Shown here piece after piece: positions 18,807-26,222 of a stretch of DNA of 64,000 nt. Within the stretch, counting starts at the first letter, position 1. Each line of letters begins with the position of its first letter. Origin of the DNA: Pseudomonas fulva 12-X. GTDB taxonomy: Bacteria; Pseudomonadota; Gammaproteobacteria; Pseudomonadales; Pseudomonadaceae. The stretch spans positions 1,116,001-1,180,000 of the forward strand of contig NC_015556.1 in NCBI RefSeq assembly GCF_000213805.1, given 5' to 3'. A model generated the notes under the pieces. That model was not told the origin of the DNA, did not search any database, and was given only the letters and a program-made list of their open reading frames with translations. The position numbers were made by a program, and so were the translations under genes.

Positions 18807-20216
18807 ATGCGCTATATCAGCACTCGCGGCCAGGCTCCGGCCCTGAATTTCGAAGACGTTCTGCTGGCCGGCCTGGCCACGGACGGCGGCCTGTACGTGC
18901 CGGAAAACCTGCCACGCTTCACTCAGGAAGAAATCGCCTCCTGGGCCGGCCTGCCGTATCACGAGCTGGCCTTCCGGGTGATGCGTCCGTTCGTGACCGG
19001 CAGCATTCCGGATGCCGACTTCAAGAAGATCCTCGAAGATACCTACGGCGTGTTCGAACACTCGGCCGTGGCGCCGCTGCGTCAGCTGAACGGCAACGAG
19101 TGGGTGCTCGAGCTGTTCCATGGCCCGACCCTGGCGTTCAAGGATTTCGCCCTGCAGCTGCTCGGTCGTCTGCTCGACTACGTGCTGGCCAAGCGCAACG
19201 AGCGCGTGGTGATCATGGGCGCCACCAGCGGTGACACCGGCTCGGCCGCCATCGAAGGCTGCAAGGCCTGCGAGAACGTGGACATCTTCATCATGCACCC
19301 GCACAACCGGGTGTCCGAAGTGCAGCGCCGGCAGATGACCACCATTCTCGGCGACAACATCCACAACATCGCCATCGAGGGCAACTTCGACGACTGCCAG
19401 GAGATGGTCAAGGCCAGCTTCGCCGACCAGGGCTTCCTCAAAGGCACACGCCTGGTGGCGGTCAACTCGATCAACTGGGCGCGGATCATGGCCCAGATCG
19501 TCTACTACTTCCACGCGGCCCTGCAGCTCGGCGGTCCGGCGCGTTCGGTGGCCTTCTCGGTGCCGACCGGCAACTTCGGCGACATCTTCGCCGGCTATCT
19601 CGCCCGCAACATGGGCCTGCCGGTCAGCCAGCTGATCGTCGCCACCAACCGCAACGATATCCTGCATCGCTTCATGAGCGGCAATCAGTACGCCAAGGGC
19701 GAGCTTTACCCGACCCTGTCGCCGTCGATGGACATCATGGTCTCGTCGAACTTCGAGCGTCTGCTGTTCGACCTGCACGGTCGCAATGGTCCATCGATCG
19801 CCGCGCTGATGACCGAATTCCGCCAGACCGGCGGCTTCACCGTCGAAGACGACCGCTGGACCGAGGCGCGCAAGCTGTTCGATTCCCTCGCCGTGAGCGA
19901 TGAGCAGACCTGTCAGACCATCGCCGAGGTCTACGCCGCCACCGGCGAGCTGCTTGATCCGCACACCGCCATTGGTGTGCGTGCTGCCCGCGAGTGCCGT
20001 CGCAGCCTGTCGGTGCCGATGGTGGTGCTGGGCACCGCCCATCCGGTCAAGTTCCCGGAAGCCATCGAGAAGTCCGCCGTGGATCTGTCGCCAGCGTTGC
20101 CGGCGCACCTGGCCGATCTGTTCGAGCGTGAGGAGCGCTGCACCGTGCTGGCCAACGATCTGCCGACCGTGCAGCAATTCGTGGCGGCGCACGGCAATCG
20201 CGGCAAGCCGCTGTAA
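18807..20216 (+). CDS. thrC: Threonine synthase
   Basis: The 469-residue PLP enzyme converts O-phosphohomoserine to threonine. It starts MRYISTRGQAPALNFEDVLLAGLATDGGLYVP, typical of the long (E. coli-like) class. The PLP lysine is in HGPTLAFKDFALQLLG, and the phosphate-binding segment MGATSGDTGSAAIEG follows. SVPTGNFGDIFAGYLA is also present. It lies 91 bp after hom, separated by a repeat-rich spacer, and ends in an intrinsic terminator. hom and thrC are probably one operon. Confidence 0.97.
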   Translation: MRYISTRGQAPALNFEDVLLAGLATDGGLYVPENLPRFTQEEIASWAGLPYHELAFRVMRPFVTGSIPDADFKKILEDTYGVFEHSAVAPLRQLNGNEWVLELFHGPTLAFKDFALQLLGRLLDYVLAKRNERVVIMGATSGDTGSAAIEGCKACENVDIFIMHPHNRVSEVQRRQMTTILGDNIHNIAIEGNFDDCQEMVKASFADQGFLKGTRLVAVNSINWARIMAQIVYYFHAALQLGGPARSVAFSVPTGNFGDIFAGYLARNMGLPVSQLIVATNRNDILHRFMSGNQYAKGELYPTLSPSMDIMVSSNFERLLFDLHGRNGPSIAALMTEFRQTGGFTVEDDRWTEARKLFDSLAVSDEQTCQTIAEVYAATGELLDPHTAIGVRAARECRRSLSVPMVVLGTAHPVKFPEAIEKSAVDLSPALPAHLADLFEREERCTVLANDLPTVQQFVAAHGNRGKPL

Positions 20217-20235
20217 GCGAAGGCGCTGCGAAGTG

Positions 20236-20267
20236 AAAGGCCGGTCACCGAGAGGTGCCGGCCTTTT
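20236..20267 (+). terminator. Intrinsic terminator after thrC
   Basis: AAAGGCCGG-T-CACC (20236–20249) pairs with GGTGCCGGCCTTT (20254–20266) with a one-base bulge and a GAGA loop, followed by TTGTTTT. Confidence 0.8.
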
Positions 20268-20435
20268 TGTTTTCAGCTGGCTGCGTAGTGCGTTGATGTA
20301 GCCTGTGGTGGAGCGGAGCGATACCCAGGTCGTATTCGGCACAGAGCGATCTTTCGTGGATTTCGCCCGGGTTTCGTTTCGCTCTACGCCGGGCTACGAA
20401 ATGCTGAACGACTCCAGTGGGAGCGCTACTCGGAT
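20268..20435. other. Intergenic region between thrC and endA
   Basis: No gene is supported here. The stretch holds a degenerate Pseudomonas intergenic repeat with CGCCCGGGTTTCG near 20365 answered by GCCGGGCTACGAAA near 20388–20401. A half REP motif (GTGGGAGCG) lies near 20420. Both genes converge here. Confidence 0.45.
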
Positions 20436-21158
20436 CTAGCGCCGATTGACCGCCGCAATCGGCGCCTGCTGGCAAAGCCGCTTGTCCAGCTGCCCGACAT
20501 AGGGGTTGCCCCAGCCCATCACGCAGCCGACCAGTTGGTTGCGTTGGCGCTCCCACTGCTCGGCGGGGTAGGTCTTGTTCCAGGCGGTGAACAGCTGGCG
20601 GTTCTGCTTGGATAGACGCAACTGGTAGCGGTCGCTCATGTACAGGTAGGTGCGGGCGATCATGCCGCGTACCTGCTGGCGCGGCATTACCTTGCGCGCC
20701 TTGAAGTCGACCACCGTGGGGCAGGCGCCGTACTGGTTGGGCTTTTGCGGTAGCCAGCCGAAATCGTAGTTGCTGCGGTCGCCATTGACCTCGCCAATCG
20801 CCGGCACCAGGTTGTGCAGGTCGGCTTCGGCGCGGCGGTAAACGCTGTCGTTCTTGCTGCAGTTCTTGCGCCCGCCGTGCTGCCAGCATTGGCGCTGATG
20901 GCCGATCTGCCAGGCTGGGACGATGTGCTCCCATTCGATGCGCGCGGCGCGATTGGCGTTCTTGCGCGGCGTGTAGCCGCAGCTTTTCAGGTCCACGCGG
21001 TTGCCCTTGAAGCTGCAGCCGCAATAGAACTCCACTGACTGACGCTCATAGAGTGTCCAGCCGATCTTCTTGGCTTGAGTGAAATTTTGCGGTGGGGCGG
21101 CTTGCAGCGAGGTGCAGAGGGTGAGGCACAGCAGGGTGAGAAGGCTGCGAAACGACAT
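20436..21158 (-). CDS. endA: Secreted/periplasmic endonuclease I (EndA-like)
   Basis: The 240-residue nuclease has a signal peptide (MSFRSLLTLLCLTLCTSLQA) and the endonuclease I domain. The catalytic region is RIEWEHIVPAWQIGHQRQCW, and DLHNLVPAIGEVNGDRSNYDFGW carries the metal-binding Asn/His part. Members cut double-stranded DNA nonspecifically, and several cysteines (YCGCSF, KSCGY, RQCWQ, KNCSK) suggest disulphide control as in E. coli EndA. It is convergent with thrC and faces the long repeat region on its 5' side. Confidence 0.92.
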   Translation of the reverse strand: MSFRSLLTLLCLTLCTSLQAAPPQNFTQAKKIGWTLYERQSVEFYCGCSFKGNRVDLKSCGYTPRKNANRAARIEWEHIVPAWQIGHQRQCWQHGGRKNCSKNDSVYRRAEADLHNLVPAIGEVNGDRSNYDFGWLPQKPNQYGACPTVVDFKARKVMPRQQVRGMIARTYLYMSDRYQLRLSKQNRQLFTAWNKTYPAEQWERQRNQLVGCVMGWGNPYVGQLDKRLCQQAPIAAVNRR

Positions 21159-21236
21159 GCGGCTTTCCTAAAAAGTGCCGCATCATACCGGCTCGTTGTG
21201 GTTTGCCAAGGCTGGCCCATTGATGGCGTCTATCTA

Positions 21237-21500
21237 GGGTCTGTTGCCATTTCAACGCGAGCCGCGTTGCCGCGATAAATCTCGCCAGGCCAGGCGGAGG
21301 ACGCAGGGAATGGCGTTCCCTTTTCAAGTCCTCCAACAACGCATGGCGAGATTTCTCGCGCAACCCGAAGGGCCGGGCCCGTTTTGTCGCGATGCGGCGT
21401 TTCTCGCCGGCTCATTTAGCTCGCTAAACTTCGCGGCTCGTGCCTTGCCTCGCGGCAAAACGGGCTCCGGCGCGGCCGTGTGTGAAACGGCAACAGACCC
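21237..21500. repeat. 264-bp intergenic element with 12-bp inverted ends
   Basis: GGGTCTGTTGCC (21237–21248) at the left is the exact inverse of GGCAACAGACCC (21489–21500) at the right. Inside are AAATCTCGCC (21277–21286) with GGCGAGATTT (21345–21354), and a CCCGTTTTG/CAAAACGGG pair (about 21379–21392 with 21453–21466). No credible coding frame exists. The layout suits a non-autonomous mobile element or a folded repeat. No flanking target duplication was seen by eye. Confidence 0.6.
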
Positions 21501-21687
21501 TGGGATCCAATCTCTGTGCTCTGCGACGCAGTCGGCGAATTTGTCCCGTTTTCTCGGCTAAAGTTCTGCGGCTAACTCCCTCTTTTCAGGCCATCGGTGC
21601 CTGGCCCGCAAGGCCTCGATCCCAGCTCTTAAAGAAATTACATGTGATGTATTGAGTTCTCACATGTGATGTTCTAGGCTGCGCCAC
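21501..21687 (+). promoter_or_regulatory. Upstream region of the yjfI–pspA–flotillin cluster
   Basis: This carries two exact copies of ACATGTGATGT, at 21640–21650 and 21662–21672, with starts 22 bp apart (about two helical turns). The second ends 15 bp before the yjfI ATG. TTGAGT (21653–21658) lies between them, with TAGGCT (21675–21680) 16 bp on. The repeats are probably a regulator binding site over the promoter. The regulator is unknown. Confidence 0.5.
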
Positions 21688-22302
21688 ATGGAAAACAAAT
21701 CATCTGCGCACTACCAGCGTCTTTTCCGGCAGCGTCTGCGCGAGCAGGGGCTGGTGAAGAAGGAGGTCTGGATTCTGCCCGAGCATGCCCAGAGGCTCTC
21801 GGCGGTCGAAAGGAAACTGCGCCAGCCCCAGCCGGAGCTGGCTTCAATGGAGGAGGGGGTGAGCATGCCTCAGGTTTGGACTGCACAAACGTTGTTCGAT
21901 GCGCTGTCGGCGACAGAGCCGTTTGCCGATGGCCGCGCGGCCGTCGAGCTGATCCAGGGTGCCGACGCCAGTCTGCACGTGACCATGAAGGAGTACGGCG
22001 ATCTGCCGCTGTTCATCGCCGTGTTCGGTGATCAGATCGTGGTCGAGGCGCTGCTCTGGCCGGCCAGCGACGTGCGCGACACCGCTGCCTTCAACGAGGA
22101 AGTGCTGCGCAGCCACAAGCTGTTCCCGTTGTCCTGCGTGGGGCTCGAAACCCTGCCTGACGGTCAGGCCTGCTACACCATGTTCGGTGCCCTCAGCGCC
22201 TCGTCGATCCTGCCCAATGTGGTGCTGGAGATCGAAACGCTGGCGGACAACGTCATCAAGGCGACCGAAGCCTACGAAGACTTCCTCAAGGCCAGTGCAT
22301 AA
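21688..22302 (+). CDS. yjfI: YjfI family protein (DUF2170)
   Basis: The 204-residue protein matches the YjfI/DUF2170 family in its C-terminal 140 residues (TLFDALSATEPFADGRAAVELIQGADASLHVTMKEYGDLPLFIAVFGDQIVVEALLWP). A basic N-terminal 40 residues (YQRLFRQRLREQGLVKKEVWILPEHAQRL) resembles a small DNA-binding extension. Members sit beside pspA-like genes. The biochemical role is not known. It is the first gene of the cluster, with the direct repeats at 21640–21672 just upstream and a 12-bp gap to the next gene. Confidence 0.82.
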   Translation: MENKSSAHYQRLFRQRLREQGLVKKEVWILPEHAQRLSAVERKLRQPQPELASMEEGVSMPQVWTAQTLFDALSATEPFADGRAAVELIQGADASLHVTMKEYGDLPLFIAVFGDQIVVEALLWPASDVRDTAAFNEEVLRSHKLFPLSCVGLETLPDGQACYTMFGALSASSILPNVVLEIETLADNVIKATEAYEDFLKASA

Positions 22303-22314
22303 GGAGACATGCCC

Positions 22315-23010
22315 ATGAACGTCTGGAGCAAATTGCTGACGGCGCTGCGCGGCGGTGCCAACGAAATGGGTGAGGCGCTGGTCGATGGCCAGGCGCTGCG
22401 CATTCTCGATCAGGAGATCCGCGACGCCGACGCCGAGCTGCGCAAATCCAAGGAAGCGCTGGCCGAGATCATGGCCAAGCAGAAGCTGGCCGCCGAGCGT
22501 GCCAGCAAGTCTGCCGCCAAGATCGCCGAGTATGAGCAGTACGCGGTCAAGGCCCTGGAAGGTGGCAAGGAAGACCTGGCTGCCGAAGTGGCCGGCAAGA
22601 TCGCCAACCTGGAAATCGAACTGGGCAGCGAGCGCGAGCAGGCCGATGCCTACGCCGCCAGCGTGGCCCAGTTGCGCGCCGCGGTGAGCCAGGCGGAAGC
22701 CAATATCAAGCGCCTGAAACAGCAGGTCGATACCGTCAAGGCCACCGAAAGCGTGCAGAAGGCGCAGATGGCCGTGGCCCAGCGTTACGGCGGCTCCCAG
22801 GCCAAGCTGCACACCGCGGTCGAGTCGCTGGAGCGCATCAAGCAGCAGCAGGCCGAGCGCGCCGCGAAGATGGAGGCGGCGGCTGAACTGGCCGAGGCCT
22901 CCAACCCTGACGAGTCGCTGGACGCCAAGCTGCGCGCCGCCGGTATCGTCGCCGACAAGAGCAGTGCCGACAGCGTGTTGGCGCGTCTCAAGGACAAGGC
23001 CAAGCCCTGA
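22315..23010 (+). CDS. PspA/IM30 family membrane-stress protein
   Basis: The 231-residue protein is almost wholly helical, with long heptad stretches from about residue 25 to 190 (LRILDQEIRDADAELRKSKEALAEIMAKQK and onward). It matches the PspA/IM30 (YjfJ) fold, an ESCRT-III relative that polymerises on damaged inner membranes. The N-terminal MNVWSKLLTALRGG is the expected amphipathic membrane helix. The start at 22315 is 8 nt from AAGGAG; the in-frame ATG at 22309 is too close. No pspF, pspB or pspC is nearby. Confidence 0.9.
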   Translation: MNVWSKLLTALRGGANEMGEALVDGQALRILDQEIRDADAELRKSKEALAEIMAKQKLAAERASKSAAKIAEYEQYAVKALEGGKEDLAAEVAGKIANLEIELGSEREQADAYAASVAQLRAAVSQAEANIKRLKQQVDTVKATESVQKAQMAVAQRYGGSQAKLHTAVESLERIKQQQAERAAKMEAAAELAEASNPDESLDAKLRAAGIVADKSSADSVLARLKDKAKP

Positions 23011-23082
23011 TCACAGGCTGGCTCGTAGCGGCATCGATGGTGGGGCCAGCAGGCTCCGCCATGTTTTCAGGGATAGGAAACC

Positions 23083-23709
23083 ATGGAAATCTTCCTGCAG
23101 GTCTCGTTGGCGTTCCCGACGGTCATCTTCAGCTTTGTGCTGTGCCTGGCGGTGGTGTACTGGGTCATCGTCGCGTTCGGTCTGATCGAGATCGACGTGC
23201 TCGACGTCGAGGCCGACTCCGCCCTGGAAGGTCCGGCGGCAGCGCTCCTGTCCAAACTCAAGCTGCGTGACGTACCGCTGACCCTGGTGCTGACGCTGCT
23301 GTTTTTCTTCGCCTGGTTCATCAGCTATTTCGCCGACCTCTGGTTGCTCAGCCTGTTGCCGCTCGAGTGGCTGCGTTATCCGCTGGGCCTGGTGGTCGCG
23401 GTGCTGGCGCTGCTGCTCGCCGTGGCTCCCACGCGGCTGCTGTGCGCGCCGCTGCGCCCGCTGTTTCTCAAGCTGGAAGTGACCAGCAGCAAGAGCGTGC
23501 TCGGCCAGACCGCCGTGGTGCGCAGCGGGCGGGTCACCGCCAGCCATGGCGAGGCGATGCTCGAAGACGGTGGCGCCGGGCTGATCCTGCGCGTGCGCGC
23601 CGACGAGCAACTGGGTTTCAAGCGTGGCGACCGTGTCGTTTTACTGGAATACCTGGAGGCGCAGCACGCCTACCGGGTGATAACCGAGGATGAGTTCCGC
23701 GGCATCTGA
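23083..23709 (+). CDS. yqiJ: YqiJ-like OB-fold membrane protein (NfeD-related)
   Basis: The 208-residue protein has N-terminal transmembrane segments near residues 10–32, 65–85 and 100–122. A C-terminal small beta domain (about 140–208, LGQTAVVRSGRVTASHGEAMLEDGGAGLILRVRADEQLGFKRGDRVVLLEYL) reads as an OB-fold like those of NfeD and YqiJ. Such proteins pair with flotillins; the next gene is one, 38 bp downstream. It probably anchors or caps the flotillin assembly in the inner membrane. Confidence 0.82.
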   Translation: MEIFLQVSLAFPTVIFSFVLCLAVVYWVIVAFGLIEIDVLDVEADSALEGPAAALLSKLKLRDVPLTLVLTLLFFFAWFISYFADLWLLSLLPLEWLRYPLGLVVAVLALLLAVAPTRLLCAPLRPLFLKLEVTSSKSVLGQTAVVRSGRVTASHGEAMLEDGGAGLILRVRADEQLGFKRGDRVVLLEYLEAQHAYRVITEDEFRGI

Positions 23710-23747
23710 GCCGGCGGTTCCGTCTGTCTCAAAGGAGATTGAGTGCA

Positions 23748-25799
23748 ATGTACAACCTTCCCCCGTCGTTGATCCCCGTGCTGGTCGGGGTTGGCCTGGT
23801 CGCCCTGCTGATCATCGGCCTGCTGGCGCTGTTCAAGGCCTTCTACATCAAGGTTCCCCAGGGTACGGCGCTGATCGTCAACGACATGTCGTCCACGCCC
23901 AAGGTGCATTTCACCGGTGCGCTGGTGTACCCGGTCATCCACCTCAAGGAGTTCATGAAGATCTCCCTGATCACCCTGGAAGTCGACCGCCGCGCCAAGG
24001 ACGGGCTGATCTGCCGCGACAACATGCGCGCCGACATCACCGTGGCTTTTTACCTGCGCGTCAATGAAACCCAGGAAGACGTGCTCAAGGTGGCCAAGGC
24101 CATCGGCGTGGAGCGCGCCTCCGATCGTGCGGCGGTCAACGAGCTGTTCAACGCCAAGTTCTCCGAAGCCCTGAAAACCGTCGGCAAGCAGTTCGACTTC
24201 GTGCAGCTGTTCGAGAATCGCCAGGATTTCCGCGACCGCATCGTCGAGGTGATCGGCAACGACCTCAACGGTTACGTGCTCGAAGACGTGGCCATCGATT
24301 ATCTGGAGCAGACCTCCAAGGCGTCCCTGGACCCAAGCAACATCCTCGACGCCGAGGGTATCCGCAAGATTACCGAGCTGACCGCAGCGCAGAACGTCAT
24401 CACCAATGACCTGGAGCGCAACGAAGAGCTGGCTATCAAGAAGAAGAACGTCGAAACCCGCGAGGCGACCCTGGCTCTGGAACGTCAGCAGGCCGATGCT
24501 GAAGCGCGTCAGAAGCGTGAGGTGGAAACCATCCGCGCCCGCGAGGAAGCGGAAACCCTCAAGGTACGCGAAGAAGAGCGCCTGAAGGCCGAGCAGGCCC
24601 GCATCCAGACCCAGCAGGAGCTGGACATCCGCGCCGAGAACCATCAGCGCGAAGTGGAAGTGGCCCAGCAGAACCGTCAGCGCGCGGTGGTCATCGAGGT
24701 GGAGAAGGTCACCCGTGCCCAGGAGCTGGAAGTGGTGGCCCGCGAGCGCGAGGTCGAGCTGCAGCGCATCGAGAAGGAAAAGGCGCTGGAAGAAGAGCGC
24801 AAGAACATCGCCGCCGTGGTGCGCGAACGCGTAGCGGTGGAGAAGACCGTCGCCCAGGAAGAAGAGCGCATCAAGGAAGTTCGCGAAGTCTCCGAAGCCG
24901 AGCGCCTCAAGCAGGTCACCGTGCTCAATGCCCAGGCCGAAGCCGAGCAGGAGCTGGTGCGCCAAGTCAAGCAGGCCGAAGCCGACGAAACCCGTTCCAA
25001 GCACAAGGCGGTGGAAATCAACAACCTCGCCCAGGCCGAGCTGGAAGCCGCAGCCAAGAGCGCCGAGGCCAAGAAGAAACTGGCCGAAGGCATCGAAGCC
25101 GAGCGCGCCGCGCCTGGCCTGGCTGATGCGCGGGTGCGTGAAGTCACCGCCGCGGCCAAGGAGAAGGAAGGTCTGGCCGAAGCCCGCGTGCAGGCCGAGC
25201 GCCTGATCGCCGAAGCCAAGGGCGAGCAGGAAAAAGGCCTGGCCCAAGCCCGCGTTATCGAAGCGCAGGCGGCCGCCAAGGAAAAAGACGGTCTGGCCGA
25301 CGCCAAGGTACTGGAAGAGAAGCTCGGCGCCCAGGCGCGCGGCGAGGAGCAGCTCGGTGTGGCCAAGGCCAAGGCGACCCAGGATCTGGGCATGGCCGAA
25401 GCTCAGGTATTGCTGGAGCGCCTGAACGCCGAGGCCGAAGGCCTGGGCAAGAAGTTCGGCGCGCTGGATGCGCTCAGCGACAACGCCCGCCAGCACGAAG
25501 AGTTCCGCATGCAGCTGGAGAAGAGCTTCGAGGAAGCCATGGCCGCTATCGCCGCCAACAAGGACATCGCCAAGGATCAGGCCGAAGTGCTGGCCACCGC
25601 GCTGGCCAAGGCGAAGATCGAGATCGTCGGCGGCGAAGGCGACTTCTTCAACTCGTTCGCCAAGTCCCTTTCCGTGGGCAAGGCCATCGAGGGCGTGGTT
25701 GGCAAGAGCCCGGTGGTGCAGGACGTGCTCGCGCGCCTGCTGCAGGGCCGTGCTGCTGAAGCCAAACCGGCAACGGTCAGCGACGCGGACGCGGTGTAA
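23748..25799 (+). CDS. yqiK: Flotillin-like SPFH protein YqiK
   Basis: This 683-residue flotillin has one N-terminal membrane helix (about 6–30) and an SPFH/Band 7 domain (about 31–210, with YIKVPQGTALIVND and DGLICRDNMRADITVAFYLRV). A very long Glu/Ala/Lys-rich coiled coil spans about 225–560, with repeated units such as AAAKEKEGLAEARV and AAAKEKDGLADAKV. Flotillins form membrane microdomain scaffolds. The ATG at 23748 is preferred to the TTG at 23739 from the AGGAG spacing. A 111-bp gap precedes the TerB-like gene. Confidence 0.92.
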   Translation: MYNLPPSLIPVLVGVGLVALLIIGLLALFKAFYIKVPQGTALIVNDMSSTPKVHFTGALVYPVIHLKEFMKISLITLEVDRRAKDGLICRDNMRADITVAFYLRVNETQEDVLKVAKAIGVERASDRAAVNELFNAKFSEALKTVGKQFDFVQLFENRQDFRDRIVEVIGNDLNGYVLEDVAIDYLEQTSKASLDPSNILDAEGIRKITELTAAQNVITNDLERNEELAIKKKNVETREATLALERQQADAEARQKREVETIRAREEAETLKVREEERLKAEQARIQTQQELDIRAENHQREVEVAQQNRQRAVVIEVEKVTRAQELEVVAREREVELQRIEKEKALEEERKNIAAVVRERVAVEKTVAQEEERIKEVREVSEAERLKQVTVLNAQAEAEQELVRQVKQAEADETRSKHKAVEINNLAQAELEAAAKSAEAKKKLAEGIEAERAAPGLADARVREVTAAAKEKEGLAEARVQAERLIAEAKGEQEKGLAQARVIEAQAAAKEKDGLADAKVLEEKLGAQARGEEQLGVAKAKATQDLGMAEAQVLLERLNAEAEGLGKKFGALDALSDNARQHEEFRMQLEKSFEEAMAAIAANKDIAKDQAEVLATALAKAKIEIVGGEGDFFNSFAKSLSVGKAIEGVVGKSPVVQDVLARLLQGRAAEAKPATVSDADAV

Positions 25800-25910
25800 G
25801 TCTGGATGCCGGTGCCAGCCTGTGCGGGCTGGCACCGGTCACGGATCAGGCGCGCAGCAGCTGCGCGCATTCAGGCCGTCATGGCCTGCCTCAATGACAA
25901 GGAAAGTGGC

Positions 25911-26150
25911 ATGTCGCAATCAAGAGATCACCTGGAAATGACCTTTCGCAGCATCCAGTGCTTCGCCGATGACGGCCGCCTGGACGCCGCCGAGCTGGGC
26001 TCGCTGCTGGATATCGCCGAGCGTGACGGCGTGATCGATGACGACGAGATCCGCGTGCTGACGCGCATCATCGCGCGCATCAAACCCGAAGAGCTCGACG
26101 CCCCGATGCGCGAGAAACTTGCCGAAATCGCCCGCAAGATCGGTGCCTGA
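25911..26150 (+). CDS. Small acidic TerB-like protein
   Basis: The 79-residue helical protein contains two acidic motifs, ADDGRLDAAELGSLL and AERDGVIDDDEIRVL, that repeat the DG-x-[LI]-D-x-x-E pattern seen in TerB-like domains and recall half EF-hands. A metal-binding or adaptor role is therefore possible. The start at 25911 follows AAGGAAAG; an upstream frame from 25806 is not supported. It sits between the flotillin and the giant ATPase on the same strand, so it may act as an adaptor between them. Family assignment is moderate. Confidence 0.7.
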   Translation: MSQSRDHLEMTFRSIQCFADDGRLDAAELGSLLDIAERDGVIDDDEIRVLTRIIARIKPEELDAPMREKLAEIARKIGA

Positions 26151-26222
26151 GCACCGCCATATTCGTTTCCGCCCCGCCCATGACGGGGCCTTGCTTGCAG
26201 ACCGCGCAGATTCAGGAAGACC

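Noticed and set aside
21244..21655. Short frames in the 264-bp element and just after it.
   Set aside because: No family resemblance; the stretch is dominated by inverted repeats.
23670..25835. A 721-codon minus-strand frame opposite the flotillin gene.
   Set aside because: It is a Leu/His/Gly-rich antisense product of the coiled-coil coding sequence; the plus strand has the conserved SPFH domain.
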